DNA from: Enterobacteriaceae bacterium UBA5654
Lineage (GTDB): Bacteria > Pseudomonadota > Gammaproteobacteria > Enterobacterales > Enterobacteriaceae
Direction of reading: 5' to 3'
Assembly: GCA_002421005.1 (NCBI GenBank)
Contig: DIJC01000013.1
Coordinates: 41,111-97,214, forward strand
DNA length: 56,104 bases
Of this stretch, positions 8,043 through 15,686 are shown one piece after another (the first letter of the stretch is position 1; each line of letters starts with the position of its first letter). The notes beneath the pieces were generated by a model. It saw nothing but the letters and a program-made list of their open reading frames with translations, had not been told where the DNA came from and did not search any database. Position numbers and translations under genes: made by a program.

Positions 8043-8216
8043 TTAATCGCGGCTGAGGGCTGTTTTATCGGGGACCGGGCGATCCGTTTGCTTCACCCCG
8101 GCGTCGACCACAATCGCCTCCAGTTCCGCCAACATCTCTTCATAACCAAATGCTGGCGGCACGACGGCGGCAATATTCTTTGCGGGCTGCTGCTTTTTTA
8201 GCGCTTTTTTGCTCAT
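8043..8216 (-). CDS. Small protein (57 aa) resembling the N-terminus of exonuclease VII small subunit
   Basis: The ATG at 8216 is preceded by AGGAG at about ten bases. The product begins MSKKALKKQQPAKN, followed by PPAFGYEEMLAELEAIV, which recalls the XseB segment SFEKALSELEQIV. It stops at 57 aa, where XseB is ~80, and lacks the rest of the XseB helical hairpin, so it may be a truncated prophage-type homologue or an unrelated short protein. It lies 25 bp upstream of the yhaK stop, on the same strand, between yhaK and the degraded integrase. Coding is likely from the ribosome site and the codon use; function unknown. Confidence 0.45.
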   Translation of the reverse strand: MSKKALKKQQPAKNIAAVVPPAFGYEEMLAELEAIVVDAGVKQTDRPVPDKTALSRD

Positions 8217-8241
8217 TGACTTGCTCTCCTGCTAAGTAAAG

Positions 8242-8943
8242 CTATACCGGTAAATCTATCAGTAAAGCGCGCAGCGGCGTACCTGCGACCAGCGTTATGT
8301 TAGCCTCATCACGAATAAAAGCACCGTCGCCGCAGGTGAGGGATTGCGGTTCCTGCTGGCGCGTTTGCGCGTGAAAAGTGCCATGAATGGATTGCAGATA
8401 GGCGCGCGGGCCGTGGATCTGAAAGCTCAGCTGCTCGTCTTTCTCCAGCTCGATATGGTGCACCCACACCTGCTGGCGCAGTTGCAGACTTTCTCCGCTG
8501 CCGTCCGGCGAGGCCAGCAATTGCTGCGCCGTATCGGCAATGGTGATTTTTTGCAGCAGCGGATTTTCACGTTCCGGGCAGGCGTCGAGCCAAAGCTGCA
8601 TACGGGTGAGGGATTTCTCTTTACTCAGGTTATGCTCGCTGTAGCTTACGCCAGGCTGGGTGGCTATCAGCAGCGCTTCGCCCGCCTTCGCCTGAATATG
8701 GTTGCCTTCGCTATCGCGGTATTCCGCCGTGCCTTCCAGAATCAGGTTGAGAATATCGACTTTCGGGTAGGTACGCGGCTGGAACGATGCGCCGGGTGCC
8801 AGCACTTCCTGGTTAAGTACGCGCAGGGAGGCATAGCCCAACAGTTTCGGGTCAAAGTAGTGTCCAAAGGAAAAGGTGTAGCGGGCCTGTAGCCATCCGA
8901 AGTCTGCTTGCCCACATTGTTTAGCGGTTCGGGTAGTAATCAT
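8242..8943 (-). CDS. yhaK: Pirin-like bicupin YhaK
   Basis: 233 aa, the same length as E. coli YhaK, with the pirin/bicupin pattern: FSFGHYFDPKLLGYASLRVLN at residues ~25-45 and the cupin turn ILEGTAEYRDSEGN near 72-85. E. coli YhaK is a cytosolic, redox-sensitive bicupin without the conserved metal ligands of human pirin; its substrate is unknown. It is divergent from the LysR gene yhaJ with a 105-bp gap, and E. coli YhaJ is known to act on yhaK. Start as annotated: the ATG at 8943 follows an AAAGAGG-like site in TAAAAAGAGGTC on the minus strand. High confidence in identity, low on molecular role. Confidence 0.92.
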   Translation of the reverse strand: MITTRTAKQCGQADFGWLQARYTFSFGHYFDPKLLGYASLRVLNQEVLAPGASFQPRTYPKVDILNLILEGTAEYRDSEGNHIQAKAGEALLIATQPGVSYSEHNLSKEKSLTRMQLWLDACPERENPLLQKITIADTAQQLLASPDGSGESLQLRQQVWVHHIELEKDEQLSFQIHGPRAYLQSIHGTFHAQTRQQEPQSLTCGDGAFIRDEANITLVAGTPLRALLIDLPV

Positions 8944-9048
8944 AATTCTTGACCTCTTTTTACACTAAAACAATGTTAAAGGGATGGACGCTGCAATGTA
9001 AGCCAGATATTCTGCCCGGTATGTTCAAATTTCCTGAACGAGATCACC

Positions 9049-9945
9049 ATGTCTAAAGAGAGAGCATTAACGCTCGAAGCGTTGCGCGTTATGGATGCCA
9101 TCGATCGCCGTGGCAGTTTTGCGGCAGCAGCGGATGAGCTGGGACGCGTGCCTTCTGCCTTAAGCTACACCATGCAGAAGCTGGAGGAAGAACTGGATGT
9201 CATCCTGTTTGACCGCTCCGGCCACCGTACCAAATTTACTAACGTAGGGCGAATGCTCCTTGAACGTGGGCGCGTGCTGCTGGAAGCCGCCGATAAGCTG
9301 ACAACCGATGCTGAAGCGCTGGCGCGCGGCTGGGAAACTCACCTGACGCTGGTCACCGAAGCGCTGGTTCCGACGGCGGATATTTTCCCGCTGGTGGAAA
9401 AACTGGCGACCAAATCTAATACCCAGCTGTCAATCATCACCGAAGTGCTCGCCGGAGCATGGGAACGCCTGGAGCAGGGACGGGCGGATATCGTTATTGC
9501 GCCGGATATGCATTTTCGCTCCTCCTCGGAAATCAATTCGCGCAAGCTGTATAAAGTGTTGAACGTGTATGTCGCCGCGCCGGATCATCCCATTCATAAT
9601 GAGCCGGAACCGCTTTCTGAAGTCACCAGGGTGAAATATCGTGGCGTGGCGGTAGCGGATACCGCGCGGGAGCGTCCGGTGCTTACCGTACAGCTCCTGG
9701 ATAAACAGCCGCGCCTGACGGTAAGTTCCATTGAAGATAAGCGTCAGGCGCTGCTGGCCGGTCTGGGGGTGGCAACCATGCCGTATCCACTGGTAGAAAA
9801 AGATATTGCCGAAGGGCGTTTGCGGGTCGTTAGCCCGGAATATACCAGCGAAATTGACATTATTATGGCCTGGCGACGCGACAGCATGGGCGAGGCAAAA
9901 TCGTGGTGCCTGCGCGAAATTCCGAAATTATTTATGGGATGCTAA
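9049..9945 (+). CDS. yhaJ: LysR-type regulator YhaJ
   Basis: 298 aa. An N-terminal winged helix (residues 6-65, LEALRVMDAIDRRGSFAAAADELGRVPSALSYTMQKLEEEL) is followed by a periplasmic-binding-like effector domain. In E. coli YhaJ activates yhaK and yqjF in response to breakdown products of dinitrotoluene and related hydroquinones, and in pathogenic strains it affects virulence genes. Here both targets lie in the same window (yhaK adjacent, yqjF about 2.5 kb away), and yqjG encodes a hydroquinone-processing enzyme. The divergent arrangement with yhaK is standard for LysR regulators and predicts a shared, autoregulated operator in 8944-9048. Confidence 0.93.
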   Translation: MSKERALTLEALRVMDAIDRRGSFAAAADELGRVPSALSYTMQKLEEELDVILFDRSGHRTKFTNVGRMLLERGRVLLEAADKLTTDAEALARGWETHLTLVTEALVPTADIFPLVEKLATKSNTQLSIITEVLAGAWERLEQGRADIVIAPDMHFRSSSEINSRKLYKVLNVYVAAPDHPIHNEPEPLSEVTRVKYRGVAVADTARERPVLTVQLLDKQPRLTVSSIEDKRQALLAGLGVATMPYPLVEKDIAEGRLRVVSPEYTSEIDIIMAWRRDSMGEAKSWCLREIPKLFMGC

Positions 9946-10137
9946 AGAACGCTTAGCGATCGCTATCGGGCGCTGGTTGCCCGGGATAAACCATCGCTTC
10001 GCCCCAGTGATTGGCCCTTTTTTTGCTGTCCACACAGCATATAAAGAGTTCGATAGTAATTGCAAATGTCACAACATTAATTCATTTAGTATTTATATAA
10101 TTGCGGCAACAAAACAATCTTTCTGCAAAGATAAAAA

Positions 10138-10166
10138 CGGCTCCTTCTGACCAGGAGCCGAGATTT
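10138..10166. terminator. Bidirectional terminator between yhaJ and yhaH
   Basis: CGGCTCCT (10138-10145) pairs with AGGAGCCG (10153-10160), followed by a T-rich run on the plus strand and preceded by an A-run that is a T-run on the minus strand. Confidence 0.75.
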
Positions 10167-10167
10167 T

Positions 10168-10536
10168 TTAATGGGAGGTCTGTTTAGGATCGGGACCAAA
10201 ACGGTTAGCGCCTGGCGTCCCGTCCTGGCAGTTGAAAATCAGGATCACCAGCCAGCCAACCAGCGGGATCAGCAGCAGCAACAGCCACCATGCCGAACGG
10301 TCGGTATCGTGCAGACGACGGAACTGAAGCGCCCACCAGGGTAAAAAGATCAGCACCCCATAAACGGTGGTCAGAATGCCTTCACCTCCGGCACGCTGCC
10401 AGCCCAGCAGTTTATCCAGCACGCCCAGCACGAAAGTCAGGATGATATTGACCAGCACGAACATCCAGTACTCTTTGCGTCGCGCCCGGCCACCAAAGCC
10501 AATGTAGTTTTTTACTGCCTTCAGATACCAGTCCAT
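10168..10536 (-). CDS. yhaH: DUF805 inner-membrane protein YhaH
   Basis: 122 aa, near-identical in plan to E. coli YhaH (121 aa). It starts MDWYLKAVKNYIGFGGRARRKEYWMF, then has three to four hydrophobic helices (residues ~25-45, 55-75, 82-102), the family signature LQFRRLHDTDRSAWW and a C-terminal GTPGANRFGPDP. The DUF805 family is widespread; the molecular function is not known. It is followed on the minus-strand side by the terminator at 10138 and preceded by a second DUF805 gene 99 bp away. Confidence 0.9.
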   Translation of the reverse strand: MDWYLKAVKNYIGFGGRARRKEYWMFVLVNIILTFVLGVLDKLLGWQRAGGEGILTTVYGVLIFLPWWALQFRRLHDTDRSAWWLLLLLIPLVGWLVILIFNCQDGTPGANRFGPDPKQTSH

Positions 10537-10635
10537 GTCAAACCTCAGTCAGCTATCAATCAATTGTTTTATCACCATAATATTAATAGTTTTTATGGAA
10601 ATGGCGAAACTATTTAGCTGATCAGTGTATTGCGA

Positions 10636-10995
10636 TTAACGAGGCGGTGCACCAAAACGGTTCATGCCCTGAGTACCGGGCAGCAGTGACAGGGTGAGCG
10701 TCAGGAGAATGCTTCCGAGGGGAAACATGCCGAGCAAGATAATCAGAATTGTCCACCAGCCAGACCAGTTAAGATCGTGCAGCCGACGAATATGTGAACA
10801 GACAACGGGAACAATGAGCAGAACGCCAACAATGAGCCAGATTAGGACAAAATTTAAGAGGAGATCGAGCGGCATTAGCATCGTTGAAAGAAAAGAGATG
10901 ACGGCGAGTGTGATATTAAAGCACGCATACTCCCGGCGGTGTCCCCGGCAATCCCAGGTGGCGTAATTTTTAAGACAGTACCAGAACCATTTCAT
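10636..10995 (-). CDS. Second DUF805 membrane protein (YhaI-like position)
   Basis: 119 aa from the second of two adjacent ATGs; AAGGA lies seven bases before 10995 (four before 10998). It has the DUF805 layout (CRGHRREYACFNI, RRLHDLNWSGWW, GTQGMNRFGAPPR) but is far from YhaH and from E. coli YhaI: the usual GRARRKEYWM is changed to CRGHRREYACFN, and the LRRLHD region is SHIRRLHD. It has three or four membrane helices. It is either a diverged yhaI or an independent paralogue. The upstream in-frame extension to 11133 overlaps yqjG and is not used. Confidence 0.8.
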   Translation of the reverse strand: MKWFWYCLKNYATWDCRGHRREYACFNITLAVISFLSTMLMPLDLLLNFVLIWLIVGVLLIVPVVCSHIRRLHDLNWSGWWTILIILLGMFPLGSILLTLTLSLLPGTQGMNRFGAPPR

Positions 10996-11054
10996 CATGA
11001 CTTCCTTATCTTTTTTCCTCACGGAAGGATACGCGTTTACGGGCGAACAATAAA

Positions 11055-11080
11055 CACCCGCTGGCGTGTGCCAGCGGGTG
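11055..11080 (-). terminator. Terminator of yqjG
   Basis: CACCCGCTGGC / GCCAGCGGGTG, 11-bp perfect arms with a 4-base loop, just after the yqjG stop and followed on the minus strand by TTTATTGTT. Confidence 0.8.
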
Positions 11081-11084
11081 AGGG

Positions 11085-12071
11085 TCAACCAAAACGCGTA
11101 TCGCGTCCGTGTGGCTCGTCCAGATCCTGCCACGGGCCGAGAGAAATAATCCCGGTCGGATTAACGTTTTTATGACTGCGGTAATAGTGGTTACGGATGT
11201 GGGCGAAATTAACCGTTTCTGCAATGCCCGGCGTCTGGTAAATATCGCGCAGGAAGCCATGCAGATTCAGATAATCGCTGATTCGGTGTTTGTCGCATTT
11301 GAAGTGGGTAACGTACACCGGGTCAAACCGGATCAGCGTGGTCCACAGCCGGATATCCGCCTCGGTAAGCTGGTCGCCGGTCAGATAGCGATGCTGGCCG
11401 AGGATCTGCTCCAGCCGGGTCAGCGAGGCGAATACTTTTTCCACCGCCTCATCGTAAGCCTGCTGGCTGGTGGCAAAGCCTGACTTATAGACGCCGTTAT
11501 TCAGATCGTTATAGATCCAGTCGTTCAGCTCGTCGATCTGCGTGCGCAGCGCGGCAGGGTAGTAATCTCCGGCTTTGGCACCCAGCGCATCAAACGCGGT
11601 ATTAAACATGCGGATGATCTCCGCCGATTCGTTACTGACGATAGTCTGATTCTTTTTATCCCACAGCACCGGCACCGTTACGCGCCCGGAATAGTGCGGA
11701 TCGGCATGGAGATAAAGCTGATAGAGGAAATCGTGCTGATACAGCGTATCGCCGGTGGCGTCGGGAAAATCATCGCCGAAGGTCCAGCCGTTCTCCAGCA
11801 TCAGCGGATGCACCACGGAAACGGAGATAAACGGCTCCAGTCCTTTCAGCGCGCGCAGGATCAGGGTGCGGTGTGCCCACGGGCAGGCGAGGGAAACATA
11901 CAGATGGTAGCGATCTTTCTCTGCGGCAAAGCCTCCCCGACCAGACGGACCCGGTTCGCCATCGGCGGTCAGCCAGTTGCGGAACGCCGCTTCGGAGCGT
12001 TTGAATTTTCCGCCGGTCGATTTGGTGTCATACCACGTATCGTGCCAGACGCCGTCAACAAGTTGTCCCAT
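11085..12071 (-). CDS. yqjG: Glutathionyl-hydroquinone reductase YqjG
   Basis: Xi-class glutathione transferase that reduces glutathionyl-hydroquinones, releasing GSH. 328 aa, as in E. coli. The catalytic Cys63 is in SLACPWAHR, the TVPVLWDKKNQTIVSNESAEII segment gives the cis-Pro and GSH-binding SNESAEI, and an all-alpha C-terminal domain follows, with NNGVYKSGFA and the TEADIRLWTTLIRFDPVY stretch typical of the family. The ATG at 12071 follows GAGGAGAAG. It lies downstream of yqjF on the same strand, but a stem-loop at 12096 separates them, so co-transcription may be partial. Confidence 0.95.
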   Translation of the reverse strand: MGQLVDGVWHDTWYDTKSTGGKFKRSEAAFRNWLTADGEPGPSGRGGFAAEKDRYHLYVSLACPWAHRTLILRALKGLEPFISVSVVHPLMLENGWTFGDDFPDATGDTLYQHDFLYQLYLHADPHYSGRVTVPVLWDKKNQTIVSNESAEIIRMFNTAFDALGAKAGDYYPAALRTQIDELNDWIYNDLNNGVYKSGFATSQQAYDEAVEKVFASLTRLEQILGQHRYLTGDQLTEADIRLWTTLIRFDPVYVTHFKCDKHRISDYLNLHGFLRDIYQTPGIAETVNFAHIRNHYYRSHKNVNPTGIISLGPWQDLDEPHGRDTRFG

Positions 12072-12095
12072 CTTCTCCTCCTGGTTAAAACACGA

Positions 12096-12117
12096 AAGCG
12101 AGGTATAAACCTCGCTT
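12096..12117 (-). terminator. Stem-loop between yqjF and yqjG
   Basis: AAGCGAGGT / ACCTCGCTT with a short loop, in the 76-bp gap after yqjF. Followed on the minus strand by TTTCGTGTTTTAA; a partial terminator or attenuator. Confidence 0.6.
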
Positions 12118-12147
12118 CTTTGTTTCTTTCTGTTCAGTATAGAGTGC

Positions 12148-12540
12148 TTACCACTTTTTATTCAGCAGGCGGTCGATGCTGAACGCACCCGGACCGGTGA
12201 TCCCCAGCAGCAGGAAGCCACCGGCAATAGTCAGGTTTTTCATAAACATCAGCGAGTTTACGCCTTCAGCAAAGTTGCTGTGGAAAATGAACGCCGTCAG
12301 CAGCGTGAAGCCTGCGGTAAACAGCGCGGTGGTGCGGGTCAGAAAACCGAACAGAATAGCCAGACCGCCGCCAAATTCCAGCAGGATGGTCAGCGGCAGC
12401 AGAAAGCCCGGCACGCCCATCGCTTCCATATATTGCTGGGTGCCCGCATAGCCAGTGATTTTCCCCCAGCCTGCGGTGATAAACAGGATTGGCATCAGAA
12501 TACGTGCTACCAGTACGCCAACATCTTCTAATTTTTTCAT
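12148..12540 (-). CDS. yqjF: DoxX-family membrane protein YqjF
   Basis: 130 aa with four hydrophobic helices: residues ~10-28, 45-65 (GFLLPLTILLEFGGGLAILFG), 72-90 and 103-122. It matches the DoxX/SURF4 family, proposed quinone-linked oxidoreductase or membrane partners. The E. coli yqjF promoter is induced by 2,4-dinitrotoluene metabolites through YhaJ, whose gene is 2.2 kb away. Upstream 12541-12763 would carry that operator; I see no other gene there. The start ATG follows CTGGAGAG on the minus strand. Confidence 0.92.
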   Translation of the reverse strand: MKKLEDVGVLVARILMPILFITAGWGKITGYAGTQQYMEAMGVPGFLLPLTILLEFGGGLAILFGFLTRTTALFTAGFTLLTAFIFHSNFAEGVNSLMFMKNLTIAGGFLLLGITGPGAFSIDRLLNKKW

Positions 12541-12718
12541 TTTACTCTCCAGGAAGCCTTATTGTCTTTTATGTGTTATTAGCCAGCAATGACGCGCTTT
12601 GCTGCATGTTTGCTGTCGATGGAGAGAATCATAAGCGGGTGGGGAAACAATTGTTAGCAAGGAAAACTGTCAATCTTCTTCAAAAAATATGAGTGATATT
12701 CACAAGATGAATAAAAAA

Positions 12719-12744
12719 GCCCGCGCGCCGAAAGGCGGACGGGC
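12719..12744 (-). terminator. Terminator of the yqjC-D-E-K operon
   Basis: On the minus strand GCCCGTCCGCC-TTTC-GGCGCGCGGGC is followed by TTTTTT; a strong rho-independent terminator after yqjK. Confidence 0.85.
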
Positions 12745-12763
12745 TTAATCAGGTCAGCGTGGC

Positions 12764-13060
12764 TTAACGCAGATGCTGAGTACGTAGCGTCGACTGTACC
12801 AGACGCCATGCGCTCCAGATGCCGAAACCGCGTTTAGCCCAGCGAACCAGGAAATTCGGGTTACGCACGCTCCAGATGGCCATTACGCTGCTACCGACCA
12901 GCGCCCACGCACGCACGTTAAGAAGCATATTCCAGCTGCGGTCATATCCACCGGTGACTTCCAGCCAGTCGCGACGGCTGGAGGATAAATCCAGCCGCTG
13001 TTGTTGGATCTGACTGAGCAGCCAGGCTTTACGCTGTTGGCGTTCCTGCTTGCTACTCAA
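12764..13060 (-). CDS. yqjK: YqjK-like protein
   Basis: 98 aa; an N-terminal basic helical region (SSKQERQQRKAWLLSQIQQQRLDL) and a single hydrophobic segment near 50-65 (VRAWALVGSSVMAIWSVR). Its start overlaps the yqjE stop by 4 bp (ATGA type), so it is translated with yqjE. Function unknown; in E. coli it is the last gene of the stress-induced yqjCDEK set. Confidence 0.9.
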   Translation of the reverse strand: MSSKQERQQRKAWLLSQIQQQRLDLSSSRRDWLEVTGGYDRSWNMLLNVRAWALVGSSVMAIWSVRNPNFLVRWAKRGFGIWSAWRLVQSTLRTQHLR

Positions 13061-13455
13061 GACTTATCCTCCTCCAGCAAGGAACGGTCGTTAGCCAGCT
13101 CCTGACGGGTGTGACGTAAGAATGTCGAACGACGGGCTTTCACCAGCGTCCAGATGCCGCCAGTAACAGCCAGCAAAAGCAGGACTACGGTAGTGCCAAT
13201 CATGACATTCAACCGATATTGCGGATCGACCGCCCAGATGATCAATACCATCAGGCTCATCAGGCCAAAGGCGGCAAAAAGCATTGTCAGTCCCAGCATC
13301 AGCAGAAGCTGAAAGAGGTTTGCTTTCTCTTCTTCCAGCTCTACTACCACCAGCCTCAGCCGCGTTTCCACCATCTCTACGACGATAGAGACGATCCGCT
13401 GCCCGATTCCCAGCACGCTTTTCCCGGGCCCCTGTGCTTGACGATAATCAGCCAT
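13057..13455 (-). CDS. yqjE: Inner-membrane protein YqjE
   Basis: 132 aa with two membrane helices (residues ~50-75 and ~88-110) and charged ends; the PF07332-type (phage holin superfamily III-like) pattern with GIGQRIVSIVVEMVETRLRLVVVELEEEKAN. It begins two bases after the yqjD stop and overlaps yqjK. It is likely a membrane partner of YqjD in the stationary-phase/osmotic response; the direct role is not established. Confidence 0.92.
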   Translation of the reverse strand: MADYRQAQGPGKSVLGIGQRIVSIVVEMVETRLRLVVVELEEEKANLFQLLLMLGLTMLFAAFGLMSLMVLIIWAVDPQYRLNVMIGTTVVLLLLAVTGGIWTLVKARRSTFLRHTRQELANDRSLLEEDKS

Positions 13456-13457
13456 AA

Positions 13458-13763
13458 TTATCGACGCGCCAGCAGAACACCCAGTACCACGCCTACGGCG
13501 GCACCGATGCCCACACTCGCCCAGGGATTTTCACGCACGTACTCATCGGTACGCTCAGCCGCCACGCGGGTCTGCTTCGCCAGCGCATCACCTGTTTCAC
13601 CCAGGCTCTTACGGCTATCTTTCAGCGCGCGCTCCGCTTTGCTGCGAATTTTGCTAAATTCTTCTTTTGATTTATCACCTGAAGAACTCAGCACTTCCTC
13701 CAGCGTATCGGTCAGCGATTTCAACTCGGCGCGCAGATGATCGGTATTGGTATCTTTAGACAT
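13458..13763 (-). CDS. yqjD: Ribosome-binding tail-anchored protein YqjD
   Basis: 101 aa of the DUF883/ElaB family. A long amphipathic coiled-coil N-terminus (residues 5-75) is followed by a C-terminal membrane anchor ENPWASVGIGAAVGVVLGVL ending ARR. In E. coli YqjD tethers stationary-phase ribosomes to the inner membrane and inhibits growth when overproduced. It is first of the tight yqjD-E-K unit, 40 bp after yqjC. Start supported by GGAGAG upstream. Confidence 0.95.
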   Translation of the reverse strand: MSKDTNTDHLRAELKSLTDTLEEVLSSSGDKSKEEFSKIRSKAERALKDSRKSLGETGDALAKQTRVAAERTDEYVRENPWASVGIGAAVGVVLGVLLARR

Positions 13764-13803
13764 AGTTTTTCTCTCCAGATGAGTAAGTAATATTTCCGTA
13801 AAC

Positions 13804-14172
13804 TCAATAATCCCGCGATTCCAGCGCTTTTAACTCGTCCTGCGCTTCCTTGAGTTTATTCTCACGTTTGGTGACTTTTTCCGCATCGCCTTTCTGCTTC
13901 GCTTCTTTCAGATCGTCCTGCCGTTCAGCAACTTCTTCTTTCTGCTCAGCAATTTTCTTCTGATGATCGGCGCGCAGCTTGCTGTCGCTACAGTTTTCCT
14001 TTACTTCACTCAGCGCTTTCTTCAGGCCGTTAATACGACTCTGATTGTTGTGCTTTTCGGCGTAGCTAATCTCACGCTGGATATCCTGTTCTTTTTCCTG
14101 GCAGGGCGTTTGTGCCCATGCACCCGCGCTGACAGATAAAAGGGCTAAAGCGATAACGATGCGGTTTTTCAT
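13804..14172 (-). CDS. yqjC: Periplasmic DUF1090 protein YqjC
   Basis: 122 aa from the ATG at 14172 (the longer in-frame start at 14274 would hide the signal peptide). Signal peptide MKNRIVIALALLSVSAGAWA, cleavage before QTPCQEKE; two cysteines (in TPCQEK and ENCSDSK) may pair. The rest is highly charged alpha-helical coiled coil (AEQKEEVAERQDDLKEAKQK). Acid/stationary-phase inducible in E. coli. Upstream of yqjDEK on the same strand. Confidence 0.93.
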   Translation of the reverse strand: MKNRIVIALALLSVSAGAWAQTPCQEKEQDIQREISYAEKHNNQSRINGLKKALSEVKENCSDSKLRADHQKKIAEQKEEVAERQDDLKEAKQKGDAEKVTKRENKLKEAQDELKALESRDY

Positions 14173-14310
14173 AAATGAAATTTTCCATTGTGTTGCGGCG
14201 CATAAAAGCTGTGCCTGCGCGTCCAGGCAACTGCCCTGCGCATACTTAAGAATAGTAAGTAAACGAGAAATCACAAAAATAAGTTAAACGATTCAGAATC
14301 CTGGAAGAAA

Positions 14311-14694
14311 TTAGCCGAACCGACTGGAGGTGTCGCGCAGGCGGGTAAGCCAGAGCGACGCCTGGCTGTCGTCGTCCTGCTGGGCGATGATATAGCCATG
14401 AGGGAGAGAGCGATCGAGAACTTCTTTCGCTGCCGCACTTTGCGCGCTGGAATCAAATTTGATTAACAGCGTATCGGCATGAGGGGTAATGCTTTTAAAG
14501 CGGATGCCGTTAGCATCAAGCTGATGCCAGACGGAAAAACCGTCAGGCACGCTGACGCCTTCCATTGATGGACGGATCGCCAGCGTAGATTCATGGCGCT
14601 GAAGCGTGACGCCCGCATAAAACAGGCAGGCGAACAGCGCCAGCCCGCCCAGGCTCCATGCGAATCGACGTACTACGGGGTGTTTCATTTCCAT
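14311..14694 (-). CDS. mzrA: MzrA, modulator of EnvZ/OmpR
   Basis: 127 aa, the same length as E. coli MzrA. One N-terminal membrane helix (residues ~11-29), then a periplasmic domain with the conserved block ESTLAIRPSMEG...VPDGFSVWHQLDANGI and KEVLDRSLPHGYIIAQQDD. MzrA binds EnvZ and raises OmpR phosphorylation, linking Cpx signalling to porin control. The ATG at 14694 overlaps the yqjA stop by one base (TAATG), so translation is coupled. The N-terminal 25 residues differ from E. coli, as is usual for this gene. Confidence 0.93.
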   Translation of the reverse strand: MEMKHPVVRRFAWSLGGLALFACLFYAGVTLQRHESTLAIRPSMEGVSVPDGFSVWHQLDANGIRFKSITPHADTLLIKFDSSAQSAAAKEVLDRSLPHGYIIAQQDDDSQASLWLTRLRDTSSRFG

Positions 14695-15362
14695 TATTTG
14701 TCCTCGATCCGCTGGTGTTTCTTCTTCCATAGCACCACCAGCGATCCAATCAGGCCGAATACCAGCAGTACCACCGGCAACAGCATCAGGCAGGACATCA
14801 GCTTATCTTCATATTTCAGGAACACCGGGCTTTTCCCGAGCAGGAAACCCAGCGTCGTCAGGATCAGCACCCACAGCAGGCCGCTCATCCAGTTAAAAAA
14901 CTGAAAGCGCGCGCTGCTCAGGCCGGACAGTCCGGCGATGGTTGGCAGCAGCGTACGCACAAAGGCGATAAAACGGCCCATCAGCAGCGCGGACAGCCCA
15001 TGTTTATGAAAAAGGTGATGCGCCCGCTGGTGATAGTGTGCAGGCAGATGCGACAACCATTTCTGCACCAGCCGCGTATTGCCGAGCCATCGCCCCTGAA
15101 TATAACTTAGCCAGCAGCCGAGACTCGCGGCTACGGTCAATAAAATAACGGTTTGTGGGTATCCCATTGCGCCTTTGGCAATCAGGACGCCAACCAGCAC
15201 CAGTAAACTGTCGCCCGGCAGAAAGGCGGCGGGCAGTAATCCATTCTCAAGAAACAGGATCACAAATAAAACAAAATAAAGCATCCCAATCATCGACGGG
15301 TTGGCCAGGGTCTCGTAGTCCTGGCTCCAGAGGGCGTGCATCAATTGAGTAAAAAGTTCCAT
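14694..15362 (-). CDS. yqjA: DedA-family transporter YqjA
   Basis: 222 aa inner-membrane protein of the DedA/VTT family, needed with YghB for envelope integrity and alkaline/drug tolerance; a proton-linked, possibly lipid-related transporter. Family motifs: ENGLLPAAFLPGDSLLVLVG (acidic residues near 39 and 51) and GRFIAFVRTLLPTIAGLSGL with its essential arginines. Operon with mzrA. The E. coli pair is CpxR-activated; I could not find a convincing CpxR box in 15363-15480. Confidence 0.95.
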   Translation of the reverse strand: MELFTQLMHALWSQDYETLANPSMIGMLYFVLFVILFLENGLLPAAFLPGDSLLVLVGVLIAKGAMGYPQTVILLTVAASLGCWLSYIQGRWLGNTRLVQKWLSHLPAHYHQRAHHLFHKHGLSALLMGRFIAFVRTLLPTIAGLSGLSSARFQFFNWMSGLLWVLILTTLGFLLGKSPVFLKYEDKLMSCLMLLPVVLLVFGLIGSLVVLWKKKHQRIEDK

Positions 15363-15686
15363 TCACTATTCCTGGTACATCGGTTAACGTCGCGGCTGAA
15401 CGCGGTTTAACTGCCGGGCGACCGTGTATTTATAGAGGTATGGTCGCTGAAAACGCGTTCTGACGGTTCCTTGTCTTAAGCGATGTGAGCAGTAACTCAA
15501 TCACTAATGTGCAAAATGCATCTAATTGTAACAAAGGTGCGGGTAATCGTCACAGTAATTACAGACTGATTTTGCGGTGTGAGACAGTGGGTGGCGAGGA
15601 GATTTACACTCGCTGACACAATATGTGTTTTGCTTACGGGAAACGGGATACAGCGGAGCGAAACCGATCCGCTGGATGAGAAAATG
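15363..15686. other. Intergenic region between exuR and yqjA
   Basis: 324 bases with no gene. It must hold the yqjA-mzrA promoter. A hairpin CAGCGGA (15651-15657)/TCCGCTG (15668-15674) directly after exuR is its likely transcription end. Nothing else is recognised. Confidence 0.5.

Noticed and set aside
11006..11260. Extended N-terminus or separate frame at yqjG end
   Set aside because: Antisense or alternate-frame overlap of yqjG with no start signal.
15363..15480. CpxR box upstream of yqjA
   Set aside because: No GTAAA-N5-GTAA pair could be found with confidence.
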